64,000 nt of DNA, taken from contig NZ_SSOB01000001.1 of the NCBI RefSeq assembly GCF_004801405.1, forward strand, positions 186,001 to 250,000, in the 5' to 3' direction. Made by a program: the position numbers and the translations under genes. The stretch comes from Cohnella fermenti. GTDB lineage: Bacteria; Bacillota; Bacilli; Paenibacillales; Paenibacillaceae. Each line of letters opens with the position of its first letter. Positions within the stretch are counted from its first letter, which is position 1. Of the stretch, positions 24,822-32,309 are shown piece by piece. The notes under the pieces were generated by a model that saw only the letters and a list, made by a program, of their open reading frames with translations, ran no database searches and was not told the origin of the DNA.

Positions 24822-25742
24822 ATGACGGAAGCGGTGCTGGAACTTCGCAACTTAACGAAGAGAATAGGAACTCGGAAGATTGTCGACAATCTCACCTTCG
24901 ACATCCCCGCAGGGGAAGTATTCGGGTTCCTCGGCCCGAATGGCGCGGGCAAGACGACGACGATCCGGATGATCGTGGGACTCATCTCGATGACGAAGGG
25001 AGAGGCGCGGATCAAGGGAGTGTCGGTGAAGGAGCAGTTCGAGCTGGCGATGACGCATGTCGGCGCAATCGTCGAGAACCCGGAGATGTACAAGTTCTTG
25101 ACGGGCTACCAGAACCTCGTTCACTTCGCAAGGCGCCACAGCGGCGTCACGAAGCAGCGGATCGACGAGGTCGTGAACATGCTCGGCTTGCAGAACCGGA
25201 TTCATGAGAAAGTAAAGCGCTACTCGCTCGGCATGAGGCAGCGGCTTGGCGTCGCGCAGGCGATTCTGCATCGGCCGTCCCTGCTCATTCTGGACGAGCC
25301 GACGAACGGGCTTGACCCGGCGGGAATTCGCGAGCTCCGCGATTATTTGCGGAAGCTGACGAGGGAGGAGGGCATCTCCGTCATCGTCTCCTCGCACCTG
25401 CTGTCCGAGATGGAGCTTATGTGCGACCGGGTTGCGATCATCCAGGCGGGCAAGCTCGTCGACATCCGCTCGATGCAGGACGCGCGCGAACAGTCGCAGT
25501 CGAAGATCGTGCTTGAGGCCGGCGATCCCGTCGCGGCGCAGCACCTGCTCGCTCAATTGTTCGATGCGGCGCAGCTTGCCGTAGACGGTACCCGTATCGA
25601 GATCGCCGCCGACAAGTCGGCAATTCCGAATATCGCACGCGTGCTGGTCGCCGCGGATATCGAAGTGCTCGGCATTCATGCCGTGCAGAAGACGCTCGAA
25701 GAGCAATTCCTGGAGATTACCGGAGGTGAGATGGTTGTCTAG
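24822..25742 (+). CDS. ABC exporter ATP-binding protein (BcrA/lantibiotic-immunity type)
   Basis: 306 residues. Walker A GPNGAGKTTTIRM, signature YSLGMRQRLGVAQAI, Walker B LLILDEPTNGLDPAG, then VIVSSHLLSEMELMCDRVAII, as in single-domain ATPases of ABC-2 exporters for bacitracin-like or lantibiotic peptides. The C-terminal 80 residues form the usual accessory domain. ATG at 24822 with AGGAGG 8 bases upstream; an in-frame ATG at 24795 precedes that site and is not used. Overlaps the permease gene by 8 bases. The substrate cannot be deduced; no linked two-component system is adjacent. Confidence 0.9.
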   Translation: MTEAVLELRNLTKRIGTRKIVDNLTFDIPAGEVFGFLGPNGAGKTTTIRMIVGLISMTKGEARIKGVSVKEQFELAMTHVGAIVENPEMYKFLTGYQNLVHFARRHSGVTKQRIDEVVNMLGLQNRIHEKVKRYSLGMRQRLGVAQAILHRPSLLILDEPTNGLDPAGIRELRDYLRKLTREEGISVIVSSHLLSEMELMCDRVAIIQAGKLVDIRSMQDAREQSQSKIVLEAGDPVAAQHLLAQLFDAAQLAVDGTRIEIAADKSAIPNIARVLVAADIEVLGIHAVQKTLEEQFLEITGGEMVV

Positions 25743-26691
25743 TCTATCGCAATTGATTCGCAACGAGAACATGAAGATTTACCGCCGTCCCCGCACGTGG
25801 CTGATGATCCTCTTCCTGATCGGCACCGTCGCGCTGATGAGCGGACTGATGAAGTGGGACGAGAGCAAGCATGACGCCGGCGATTGGCGGGCGGCCGTAA
25901 CCGAGCGGAACGCGGAGCTGAGCCACGTGGTTCAGAACAACGCCGAGCTCGGCGAGCAGTCGCGGTCCGATCTTCAGAACCAGATCAAGCTGAACGAGTA
26001 TTATCTGTCGCAGAACATCGATCCGGACCGACTGTCGGTATGGAGCTACGTGAACAGCTCGGCCTCGCTGATCATTCTCGTAACGCTGCTCACCGTTGTC
26101 GTCGCCGCGGACATGATCGCGGGAGAATTCACCTGGGGCACGATCAAGCTGCTGCTCGTCGGCCCGGCTTCCCGGACGAAGCTTATGCTGGCCAAGTACG
26201 TCTCGACGATGGCGTTCGCGCTGCTTCTGCTCGTGCTCTGCTTCGCCGCCGCTCTCGTCGCGGGGGGCGTGCTGGCCGGCTTCGACGGGCTGAGCCTGCC
26301 GGACATCTCGATCGATGCGAGCGGAATGATCCATGAAGGCAATATGCTGTTCCATGCGCTTGAGAAGTACGGCTACAGCGTCGTTATGCTTGTCATGTAC
26401 GTCACGATGGCATTCATGATCTCGGCCGCATTCCGCAGCTCTTCGATGGCGATCGCGTTCTCGCTTCTATGCATGCTGGTCGGCAACACGCTTTCGGCTC
26501 TCTTAAGCGGGTACGACTGGGTCAAATACTTGATTTTCCCGAACATCGACCTGACGCAGTACATGGACGGAGCGACGCCGCTGCGGCCGGAGATGACGCT
26601 CGGCTTCTCGGTCTCGATGCTGATCGCCTATTATATCGCCTTCCAGCTTATCGCCTGGTTCCTGTTCACGAAGCGGGACGTTGCCGGATAA
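25735..26691 (+). CDS. ABC-2 type permease (partner of the BcrA-like ATPase)
   Basis: About 318 residues with one N-terminal span (WLMILFLIGTVALMSGLM), an extracellular charged loop of about 80 residues, and five further spans (LIILVTLLTVVVAADMIAG, AFALLLLVLCFAAALVAGG, VVMLVMYVTMAFMISAAF, and two more). The conserved GEFTWGTIKLLLVGP motif marks ABC-2 permeases that export peptides. The TTG at 25735 is chosen: GGAGGTGAG sits just upstream, giving an 8-base overlap with the ATPase gene. Together they form a dedicated exporter. Confidence 0.85.
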   Translation: MSSLSQLIRNENMKIYRRPRTWLMILFLIGTVALMSGLMKWDESKHDAGDWRAAVTERNAELSHVVQNNAELGEQSRSDLQNQIKLNEYYLSQNIDPDRLSVWSYVNSSASLIILVTLLTVVVAADMIAGEFTWGTIKLLLVGPASRTKLMLAKYVSTMAFALLLLVLCFAAALVAGGVLAGFDGLSLPDISIDASGMIHEGNMLFHALEKYGYSVVMLVMYVTMAFMISAAFRSSSMAIAFSLLCMLVGNTLSALLSGYDWVKYLIFPNIDLTQYMDGATPLRPEMTLGFSVSMLIAYYIAFQLIAWFLFTKRDVAG

Positions 26692-26828
26692 TCCGAGATA
26701 CAGCAACGTTCAGACCACACGCGATATGCTTGCGGTCTGTTCGCTCTGGATGAGAATTCATTAATTTTCGCCACCTCCGCTTTGGAAACGCTGTATAATA
26801 ACGAGCAGTGTAGTCCAATTGGTCTATT

Positions 26829-27788
26829 ATGGCAAAGGAGCTGGCACACATTAATTGGTTATCCAGATTGGCCGTATTAAGCCTGGCGCTGCTTCTGACC
26901 GTAGGCACCGGGTCGGCATTCGCAGCATCGAGTAGTACTTTATTCATAGAAGACGAGAAGGTAAGCCTGAACCAGAGCCTCCGACTGGTGGACGGGGTGA
27001 CGTTCGCTCCGGTGAAGGAGTTGGCGGCGCTTATGGACTGGCACGTCGCATACGACGCGGACGCGGGTTATGTCGTCGTCATGAACGGGGAAGGCGACAA
27101 GCTCGCGTTCCGCAGCGGCGAGTCCGAGGTTCGCTACAACGGCAAGACATACGACATCCCCCAGACGGCGCGGATGATCAACGATACCTCGTACCTTCCG
27201 CTCCGCGTCCTGACGGAAGCGATGCACGCGCAGGTCGGCTGGCAGGCGGAGGATAAGCTCTCGTCCGTGACGGATGTCGAGCCGTATGTCGTCCAGAGCG
27301 GCGATACGCTCGCGAGCATCGCCGAGGCGAACGGAACGACGGCTGCCGCGCTGAAGGTTCGCAACGGACTGACGAGCGATGCCTTGAATGCCGGCGATTC
27401 GCTGAAGATGATCGTGCCGGAGTTCATGGACCCAGCGACTGCCGACGTGGCGCTCCTCTCCAAGCTCATCCAGGTGGAAGCGGGCTACGAGCCGTACGAA
27501 GGGAAGATTGCGATCGCGAACGTCGTGCTAAACCGGGTGAAGAGCGGACGGTTCCCGGATACGGTCAGCGGCGTCATCTACGCGGCGGGGCAATTCCCTC
27601 CGGCGAGGAACGGCAATCTCCAGACGCTGTCGGCGTCGAGCGAGAGCGTTCAGGCGGCGAAGGCCGCGCTCTCCGGCGAGAATGTCGTGCCCGGCGCGCT
27701 GTACTTCTTCAATCCGAAGCTGGAGCCGGCCAAGGCGAAGAAATCCAGCGTCGTCAAGACCATCGGCCATCATATGTTTATCCGATAA
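26829..27788 (+). CDS. SleB-family cell wall hydrolase with stalk and LysM domains
   Basis: 319 residues, secreted. Signal peptide (LSLALLLTVGTGSAFA), copper-amine-oxidase N-terminal type stalk domain (about 35-150; VDGVTFAPVKELAALMDWHV, RMINDTSYLPLRVLTEAM), one LysM module (PYVVQSGDTLASIAEANGTT), then the Hydrolase_2/SleB catalytic domain (LLSKLIQVEAGYEPYEGKIA, ANVVLNRVKSGRFPDTVSGV, GQFPP, ALYFFNP). The catalytic Glu is in QVEAGYE. Such enzymes are spore-cortex or cell-wall lytic transglycosylases. ATG at 26829 lacks a good upstream site; an AAAGGAG falls inside the first codons, but no standard start follows it closely. Confidence 0.87.
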   Translation: MAKELAHINWLSRLAVLSLALLLTVGTGSAFAASSSTLFIEDEKVSLNQSLRLVDGVTFAPVKELAALMDWHVAYDADAGYVVVMNGEGDKLAFRSGESEVRYNGKTYDIPQTARMINDTSYLPLRVLTEAMHAQVGWQAEDKLSSVTDVEPYVVQSGDTLASIAEANGTTAAALKVRNGLTSDALNAGDSLKMIVPEFMDPATADVALLSKLIQVEAGYEPYEGKIAIANVVLNRVKSGRFPDTVSGVIYAAGQFPPARNGNLQTLSASSESVQAAKAALSGENVVPGALYFFNPKLEPAKAKKSSVVKTIGHHMFIR

Positions 27789-27807
27789 ACGATTAAGGCA
27801 GTTAATG

Positions 27808-27844
27808 AACGGCGTTTCGGGGAGGAGCCTCCCTGAGCGCCGTT
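27808..27844 (+). terminator. Terminator after the SleB-family gene
   Basis: AACGGCG / CGCCGTT outer stem with an inner GGAGG / CCTCC stem, followed by TTTTCGG, 20 bases after the stop. Confidence 0.8.
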
Positions 27845-27882
27845 TTCGGCTGATTTGGCCCGCTCAGGGCCGATCCGTTGCG

Positions 27883-27911
27883 TTGACAGACCGTTCCTCC
27901 GATGATAGTAT
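27883..27911 (+). promoter_or_regulatory. Sigma-A promoter of the MATE gene
   Basis: TTGACA at 27883-27888 and TAGTAT at 27906-27911 with the ideal 17-base spacer. Transcription would begin near 27918, so a translation start at 27902 is excluded and the GTG at 27950 is favoured. Confidence 0.75.
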
Positions 27912-27949
27912 CAAGCCGACTTTTGAATCCAAGCAAAGAATGTGATGAA

Positions 27950-29368
27950 GTGTCTCAGAACGGAATTCCCTCCGCAGGCCGCTCGGATCCCCGGGTCGGA
28001 AGAAGAGAAGCGTTCCTGAATAAGCATCTGTCCGGAGCGGCGTTCGATTATCGCCAGTTGATCGCGCTCTATATCCCTATCCTGATCGACCAGGCGTTCA
28101 TTATCGGTCTTAACCTGCTCAATACGGCGATGATCTCGTCCGCGGGCGTCGATTCGGTGAGTGCGGTGAACATGGTCGACTCGCTGAACATGTTCCTGCT
28201 CAGCCTCATCGTTGCGCTGTCGACGGGCGGGACGGTTATCGTCGCGCAGTTCAAGGGCAGCGGCAACACGGCCATGGTGCCGAAGGCGGCAGCCGGGTCC
28301 ATCTCGACGGTCTCTTTGTTCTCGCTGGCTGTCGGTCTTGTTATGATGATATGCCACAATTCGATTCTGGAGCTGCTGTTCGGCTCGGCGAGCGAAGAGG
28401 TGATGGGTCTTGCCCGGACGTACTTCCTCGGAAGCTGCGCGTCCTACTTCGGCCTGGCCATCGTGGAGGCGGTGTGCGGGGCGCTGCGGGGAATCGGCCG
28501 CTCGAAGGCATCGCTTGCGCTGTCGCTGATCATGAACCTGGCGTACGTGCTGCTGAACGTTCTCTTCATCAACATCCTGAAGATGGACGTGGCCGGCATG
28601 GCGATTGCCGTCAATATCGCCCGTTATCTCGGAGCCGTCTGCGCGATCGTCTTCCTCTTCCGCATCGATACGGAGCTGAGGGTTCGTCTGGCGAATCTGG
28701 TGAATATCAACATCGGCACGGCGCGCAAAATCCTCTCGATAGGGATGCCGTTCGCCGCCGAGCAAATGTTCTTTAATGGGGGGAAGCTGCTCACGCAGAC
28801 TTTTATCGTCGGCATGGGCACCTACGCCATCGCGACGAATGCCATCAGCAACTCGATCGCCGCCGCGCTGCAGATTCCGTCCAGCGCCTTGTCGATCGCG
28901 CTCGTGACGGTTGTCGGCCAGAGCATCGGCGCCCGGAACGTGGGGGACGCCCGCAAGTTCATCCGGTCGTTCCTCTGGCTATCCTCCGGCTTCCTTACGC
29001 TTATGATGCTGATCGCGCTGCCGCTGTTCCATCCGATCATCGATGGCTTGTTCCATGCGCCGGATGCGATCCGGGGCGATCTGTTCGTGATCTTCCTGGT
29101 CAACGCGCTTGCGCAGATTCCGCTGTGGTCGATGAGCTTTATTCTGCCTTCCGCGCTGCGGGCCGCCGGAGACTCGAAGTTCACTTCGACGGTCTCGCTG
29201 CTCTCGATGTGGCTGTTCCGCATCGTGCTCGGCTACACGCTCGGCGTCGTGCTGGACTACGGAATCGTTGGCGTCTGGCTGGCGATGAACCTCGAATGGG
29301 GAGTGCGCGGCCTTGTGTTCTGGTTGCGGTATCGCGGCGAGAAGTGGTATCGGAGGAAGCTGGTGTGA
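27950..29368 (+). CDS. MATE-family multidrug/metabolite exporter
   Basis: About 472 residues, twelve hydrophobic segments in two similar halves (IALYIPILIDQAFIIGLNLL and ISIGMPFAAEQMFFNGGKLL open the halves; LGSCASYFGLAIVEAVCGALRGIGRSKASLALSL is typical of the NorM/DinF-like family). It exports organic cations or metabolites using an ion gradient. The start is inferred from the promoter at 27883: GTG 27950 is the first in-frame start after the likely transcription start, though its ribosome binding site is weak. Stands alone as a single transcription unit. Confidence 0.83.
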   Translation: MSQNGIPSAGRSDPRVGRREAFLNKHLSGAAFDYRQLIALYIPILIDQAFIIGLNLLNTAMISSAGVDSVSAVNMVDSLNMFLLSLIVALSTGGTVIVAQFKGSGNTAMVPKAAAGSISTVSLFSLAVGLVMMICHNSILELLFGSASEEVMGLARTYFLGSCASYFGLAIVEAVCGALRGIGRSKASLALSLIMNLAYVLLNVLFINILKMDVAGMAIAVNIARYLGAVCAIVFLFRIDTELRVRLANLVNINIGTARKILSIGMPFAAEQMFFNGGKLLTQTFIVGMGTYAIATNAISNSIAAALQIPSSALSIALVTVVGQSIGARNVGDARKFIRSFLWLSSGFLTLMMLIALPLFHPIIDGLFHAPDAIRGDLFVIFLVNALAQIPLWSMSFILPSALRAAGDSKFTSTVSLLSMWLFRIVLGYTLGVVLDYGIVGVWLAMNLEWGVRGLVFWLRYRGEKWYRRKLV

Positions 29369-29440
29369 AGTATGAAGTATGAAGTATGAAGTATGAAGTA
29401 TGAAGTATGAAGTATGAAGTATGAAGTATGAAGTGTGAAG
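29364..29440 (+). repeat. Heptanucleotide tandem repeat (TATGAAG)n
   Basis: Nine perfect TATGAAG copies (29371-29433) flanked on each side by TGTGAAG, so eleven units in all. It starts within the last codons and stop of the MATE gene. The run is long enough to vary in length by slippage. Confidence 0.92.
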
Positions 29441-29554
29441 GTGGTGCGAGGCTATTCGTGTTCTGGCGCGGAGACGTCGGCGGCTGGCGGCTGGCCGATT
29501 CTCCCGCTGGCGTCGGCGGTCCATTCAAGCGATCGGACGGCTTGGCGATTCGCG

Positions 29555-29578
29555 GCCGGACCCGTGAAGGGGTCCGGC
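29555..29578. terminator. Hairpin between convergent MATE and pentapeptide genes
   Basis: Perfect 9-bp stem GCCGGACCC / GGGTCCGGC with loop GTGAAG, followed on the plus side by TGTTTGCGTT. It lies about 190 bases after the MATE stop and 10 bases beyond the stop of the minus-strand pentapeptide gene. Confidence 0.65.
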
Positions 29579-29587
29579 TGTTTGCGT

Positions 29588-30244
29588 TCAGTCCTTCACG
29601 ACGAGCCCGAACAGGTTCGCGAAGATGTACGCTTGCTCGCGCGAGATGATGCAGCCCCTCAAACTCTCGGCGTCGACGCTCAGCCCGTCGAATTCGTTGT
29701 CGCTCAGGTCGATGCCGGACAGATCGGTCGCGGAGAACTGGGCGTGATCCATGCGGTTGCGATGGAGCTCGAAGCTTTTGAACTTGGAGTAGCTGAAGTC
29801 GGAATGGTTCAGCGAGCAGTCCCGGAATTCGACCTGCTTCAGGTCGGCGAACCGGATCGCGGCGTAGTCGGCGAGACAGCCTTCGAACACAACATTGCGG
29901 ATCGTGGCGTCGGAGAGGTTGACGCCGAGCATCTTGCAACGGCTGAACTCGACCCGGTGAAGGATGGCGCCGCTCAGGTCCATATTGGACAGATCGCACT
30001 TCTCGAACCTTACGTCCGTCAGCTCCAGCCCCGTCAATGAGGCTTCGGCGAACGTCACGCTGCGAAGAACCGTCTTCTCGAAGCTGACTCGAGTCGCATG
30101 GATCTCATCGAGTGTACAGTCGCGAATCAGCGCCTTGGCGTAGCGGTCGTCGGACCGAATCTGCAGAAGCTCCACCTCGGCAAGCAGGCTGTCGTCCGGA
30201 ATAACGGGCTCCTCTAGCTTCGGAGGTTGTTTACGTGTGCTCAT
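29588..30244 (-). CDS. Pentapeptide-repeat protein
   Basis: 218 residues. From about residue 50 onward the sequence is a run of A(D/N)LXX-like pentapeptides (FAEASLTGLELTDVRFEKCD, LSNMDLSGAILHRVEFSRCK, LGVNLSDATIRNVVFEGC, LNHSDFSYSKFKSFELHRN), folding as a right-handed quadrilateral beta helix. No signal peptide. Some such proteins mimic DNA and protect gyrase (Qnr, MfpA); nothing here allows that claim. ATG at 30244 on the minus strand with GAGGAGCG upstream; the frame stays open upstream but crosses a repeat tract, so the longer form is rejected. Confidence 0.87.
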   Translation of the reverse strand: MSTRKQPPKLEEPVIPDDSLLAEVELLQIRSDDRYAKALIRDCTLDEIHATRVSFEKTVLRSVTFAEASLTGLELTDVRFEKCDLSNMDLSGAILHRVEFSRCKMLGVNLSDATIRNVVFEGCLADYAAIRFADLKQVEFRDCSLNHSDFSYSKFKSFELHRNRMDHAQFSATDLSGIDLSDNEFDGLSVDAESLRGCIISREQAYIFANLFGLVVKD

Positions 30245-30277
30245 ATGGGGATATCGCTCCTCGTTGGCTGTAGTTGT

Positions 30278-30428
30278 GCGGGAATAATGGGAGAGCTTGT
30301 GCGAGAATAACGGGAGAGCATTGCGAGAATAACGCGAGAGCTTGTGCGAGAACATTTGTTCTCTCATTATATCGCGAGGATGTGCCGGGAAGCAAAGGCC
30401 ATCGTACAAGCAAGGCCATCGTACAAGC
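30278..30428. repeat. 22-23-bp direct repeats and a 17-bp tandem duplication upstream of the pentapeptide gene
   Basis: Four units beginning GCGAGAATAACGGGAGAGC or close variants start at 30278, 30301, 30323 and 30346. Beyond them AAGGCCATCGTACAAGC is perfectly duplicated in tandem (30395-30411 and 30412-30428). The first set lies 35-125 bases upstream of the pentapeptide start, where promoter or operator sites are expected. Confidence 0.75.
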
Positions 30429-30480
30429 ATCTGTCTCCCGATCGCATTTACTGTAGAGTAAACGAAGGGAGAGAGGATGA

Positions 30481-30900
30481 ATGAGGGAAGCGAGAGCGAC
30501 ATACTCGACGGGTATTTTGCGCAAGGCCCCCAAGACGAACTACGCCTTGGTGGATGTGGTGAACTTGAGCGCGCACGCCGCCCGATCGGTTACGGTGCAA
30601 GTGTTCGACTGGTCCAGCGGGTCGCCGGTCGCCTTGAAGGTGAGTCCGTGCGACGCGAGAATCTGCACGGTTCGGGTCGGGCCGAGGCGGTCGGTGTTCC
30701 TGTTCGCGAACGTCTCGCGCGTGCAATTCAAGTATGAAGTCCGCGTGACCCAATCGCCGGATCGCCGCCTCATCACGAACGTAACCGGCGTGACCGGTTC
30801 CCCGTTCGCACCCCAAGTCGGCGAGACGGTCCTGCAGCTTCAGTTGGTCAAGCTGGGAAGCACCCGCAGAGGGAAAGGCGGAGTTAGCCGGCAGAGGTAG
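30481..30900 (+). CDS. Small beta-rich protein of unknown function
   Basis: 139 residues, no signal peptide or membrane span. Strand-rich sequence: TYSTGILRKAPKTNYALVDV, SVTVQVFDWSSGSPVALKVS, SVFLFANVSRVQFKYEVRVT, LITNVTGVTGSPFAPQVGET. The VFDWSSGSP and FKYEVRV segments recall conserved hypothetical proteins that I believe are common in Paenibacillus, but I cannot name a family. A jelly-roll or Ig-like fold seems likely. Only two cysteines. The ATG at 30481 has GGGAGAGAGG upstream. It is followed at once by the 52-bp hairpin array. Confidence 0.72.
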   Translation: MREARATYSTGILRKAPKTNYALVDVVNLSAHAARSVTVQVFDWSSGSPVALKVSPCDARICTVRVGPRRSVFLFANVSRVQFKYEVRVTQSPDRRLITNVTGVTGSPFAPQVGETVLQLQLVKLGSTRRGKGGVSRQR

Positions 30901-30934
30901 CGGTATAGGGTGGGGGGCACTCGCTAAGCCTGGC

Positions 30935-31165
30935 GAATGTCGGAAAAACCGACATTCAGACCAGCTTGAAGGTGCGCGCCTCCGTCAAATGTCGGAAAAA
31001 CCGACATTCAGACCTGAACGAGGGTTCACCGCCCCGCTGAATGTCGGAAAAACCGACATTCAGACCAGCTTGGAGGTGCGCGCCCCCGTCAAATGTCGGA
31101 AAAACCGACATTCAGACCTGAACGAGGGTGCGCCGCCCCGCTGAATGTCGGAAAAACCGACATTC
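30935..31165. repeat. Five-hairpin array with exact 52-bp period
   Basis: Five 23-bp palindromes start at 30935, 30987, 31039, 31091 and 31143, an exact period of 52. Each has arms AATGTCGG / CCGACATT around AAAAA; units 1, 3 and 5 gain a ninth G-C pair. The 29-bp spacers alternate between two types (AGACCAGCTTGAAGGTGCGC and AGACCTGAACGAGGGTTCAC type), so the structure is a 104-bp repeat of two halves. The last hairpin overlaps the stop codon of the minus-strand nuclease gene. Not CRISPR: spacers are not unique and no cas genes are present. Confidence 0.9.
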
Positions 31166-31865
31166 ACTTCTTTAACAAGTAACCATGGACACGTTTAGCG
31201 TCAGAGCGAGTCGGTTCCAGAAATCCTTTGGTTACGAGCAGGCGCAAATACTGTTGAGCGGTCCCGCGATGGATTCCTAACTCTTCAGCCACGCTCTTCA
31301 CCCGAAGAGGCTCTGCGTGCTGCTCGGCTAGAAGCAGGATCGCGCGTTCCGTGGCGCCAAGCTTCGGTTGGGAGGCGGATTCAGAGGAAGCTGCGGCGCT
31401 CCACTTGCCGAGCAACTGTTGAAGGAGTTGCTGGCAAGTGCGGGGTTTGTCCACAATGTCGTCGAGCGAGAAGCGCAGCACGAGCCAACCGTCGATGACG
31501 AGGTGATTCTGCCGCATCAGGTTGTCCGAGTATTGCTTCCGGTCGATGTTCCGCCAGTGCGTGCCGAACGGGTCGATCTCGATGCACACCTTCATTCCGC
31601 GGGTGATGAAGGCGAAGTCAAGGTACCGCCAGCCATCGCGGAAGTCGCGCACCTCGAACTCCGGCTGCAGTCCCTCCAGGCGCCCGAACGCCGGCCACCA
31701 TACGTTGATGACAAACAGTGTCTCCGCATACCGCTCCCCTTCGATCCTTCTGCGCCGCTCTCCCGTGCAGCTCGCAATCTCCTTCTTGAGCCACTTGGCA
31801 TGGGGCTCTCTGAGTTCTGCCGGCAGTTCCGCCGTCTTGCGATTGTCCCGATCATCCGTACGCAT
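31164..31865 (-). CDS. DUF559-type nuclease-like protein with C-terminal HTH
   Basis: 233 residues. The middle (about 60-145) looks like a Vsr/DUF559-type PD-(D/E)XK nuclease: RYLDFAFITRGMKVCIEIDP, then FGTHWRNIDRKQYSDNLMRQ and HLVIDGWLVLRFSLDDI. The C-terminal 65 residues form a winged helix-turn-helix (ATERAILLLAEQHAEPLRVK, SVAEELGIHRGTAQQYLRLL, TKGFLEP). The combination suggests sequence-specific DNA binding linked to a nuclease fold; no activity is proven. ATG at 31865 has TGGAGG 9 bases upstream. A terminator-like hairpin lies just before this site. Stop codon overlaps the hairpin array. Confidence 0.78.
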   Translation of the reverse strand: MRTDDRDNRKTAELPAELREPHAKWLKKEIASCTGERRRRIEGERYAETLFVINVWWPAFGRLEGLQPEFEVRDFRDGWRYLDFAFITRGMKVCIEIDPFGTHWRNIDRKQYSDNLMRQNHLVIDGWLVLRFSLDDIVDKPRTCQQLLQQLLGKWSAAASSESASQPKLGATERAILLLAEQHAEPLRVKSVAEELGIHRGTAQQYLRLLVTKGFLEPTRSDAKRVHGYLLKK

Positions 31866-31891
31866 TGGCTTCATCCTCCAGAGTAACAAAA

Positions 31892-31935
31892 AACGCGCTA
31901 ACAGCCCCGGTGTCTACCGGAGGAGTTAGCGCGTT
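31892..31935 (-). terminator. Terminator-like hairpin in the leader of the nuclease gene
   Basis: Read on the minus strand: 11-bp stem AACGCGCTAAC / GTTAGCGCGTT containing a nested CCGGT-AGAC-ACCGG hairpin, ending directly in TTTTTT. It ends about 27 bases before the nuclease ATG and points toward it. It could end transcripts from the kinase gene upstream or attenuate the nuclease gene. Confidence 0.8.
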
Positions 31936-31939
31936 CTTC

Positions 31940-32309
31940 GCGACTAATATTTGTAAAAATAGTAACAGGTTATGATTCGCGGCGCAAGGGGAACGTGATG
32001 CGAACGCAAAGGTTCTACGCGACTCCTCGTCAAGAGCTTCAGCAAGAACTTCGGCAAGCGATCCAACGAGAACCGCAGCAACAACTTCGACGTGTCTCGA
32101 AGGAATCGCCGACAGAGGGGGACGGGCGAGTTCCGCGGGACAAGATGGATAAAGCAAGTTACTTGTCTGATGAGCGACTGCGGCGGGGTTGGAGGTCATC
32201 AGGCGGCAGCCGTCGTGAGTGAGCGATGGGTGAGTACAGGGATGGAGTCTTTCTCGCATATTGAGTCGTAGGTTGTGGAGGAGAGACGGATATTCCCGCC
32301 GCAACCGTC
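31940..32309. other. Gap without a convincing gene
   Basis: About 370 bases between the kinase stop and the nuclease leader. A plus-strand frame at 31998-32222 has AAGGGG before its ATG but encodes a Gln/Arg-rich, low-complexity peptide of about 74 residues; I do not accept it. Promoter elements for the nuclease gene may lie here but none stands out. Confidence 0.5.

Noticed and set aside
29371..29433. Attachment site or IS end
   Set aside because: Simple heptamer slippage repeat; no integrase or transposase gene and no terminal inverted repeats were found anywhere in the window.
29181..30040. Plus- and minus-strand frames around the heptamer and pentapeptide gene
   Set aside because: The seven-base repeat and GC bias keep frames open; only the minus-strand pentapeptide frame has a recognisable repeat fold and ribosome binding site.
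30935..31165. CRISPR array
   Set aside because: Repeats are regular, but spacers are of only two alternating types, the repeats are perfect hairpins with A5 loops, and no cas gene is in the window.
31998..32222. About 74-codon Gln/Arg-rich frame with AAGGGG before its ATG
   Set aside because: Low-complexity translation, no conserved feature, and it sits between a terminator hairpin and the kinase stop; not enough support.
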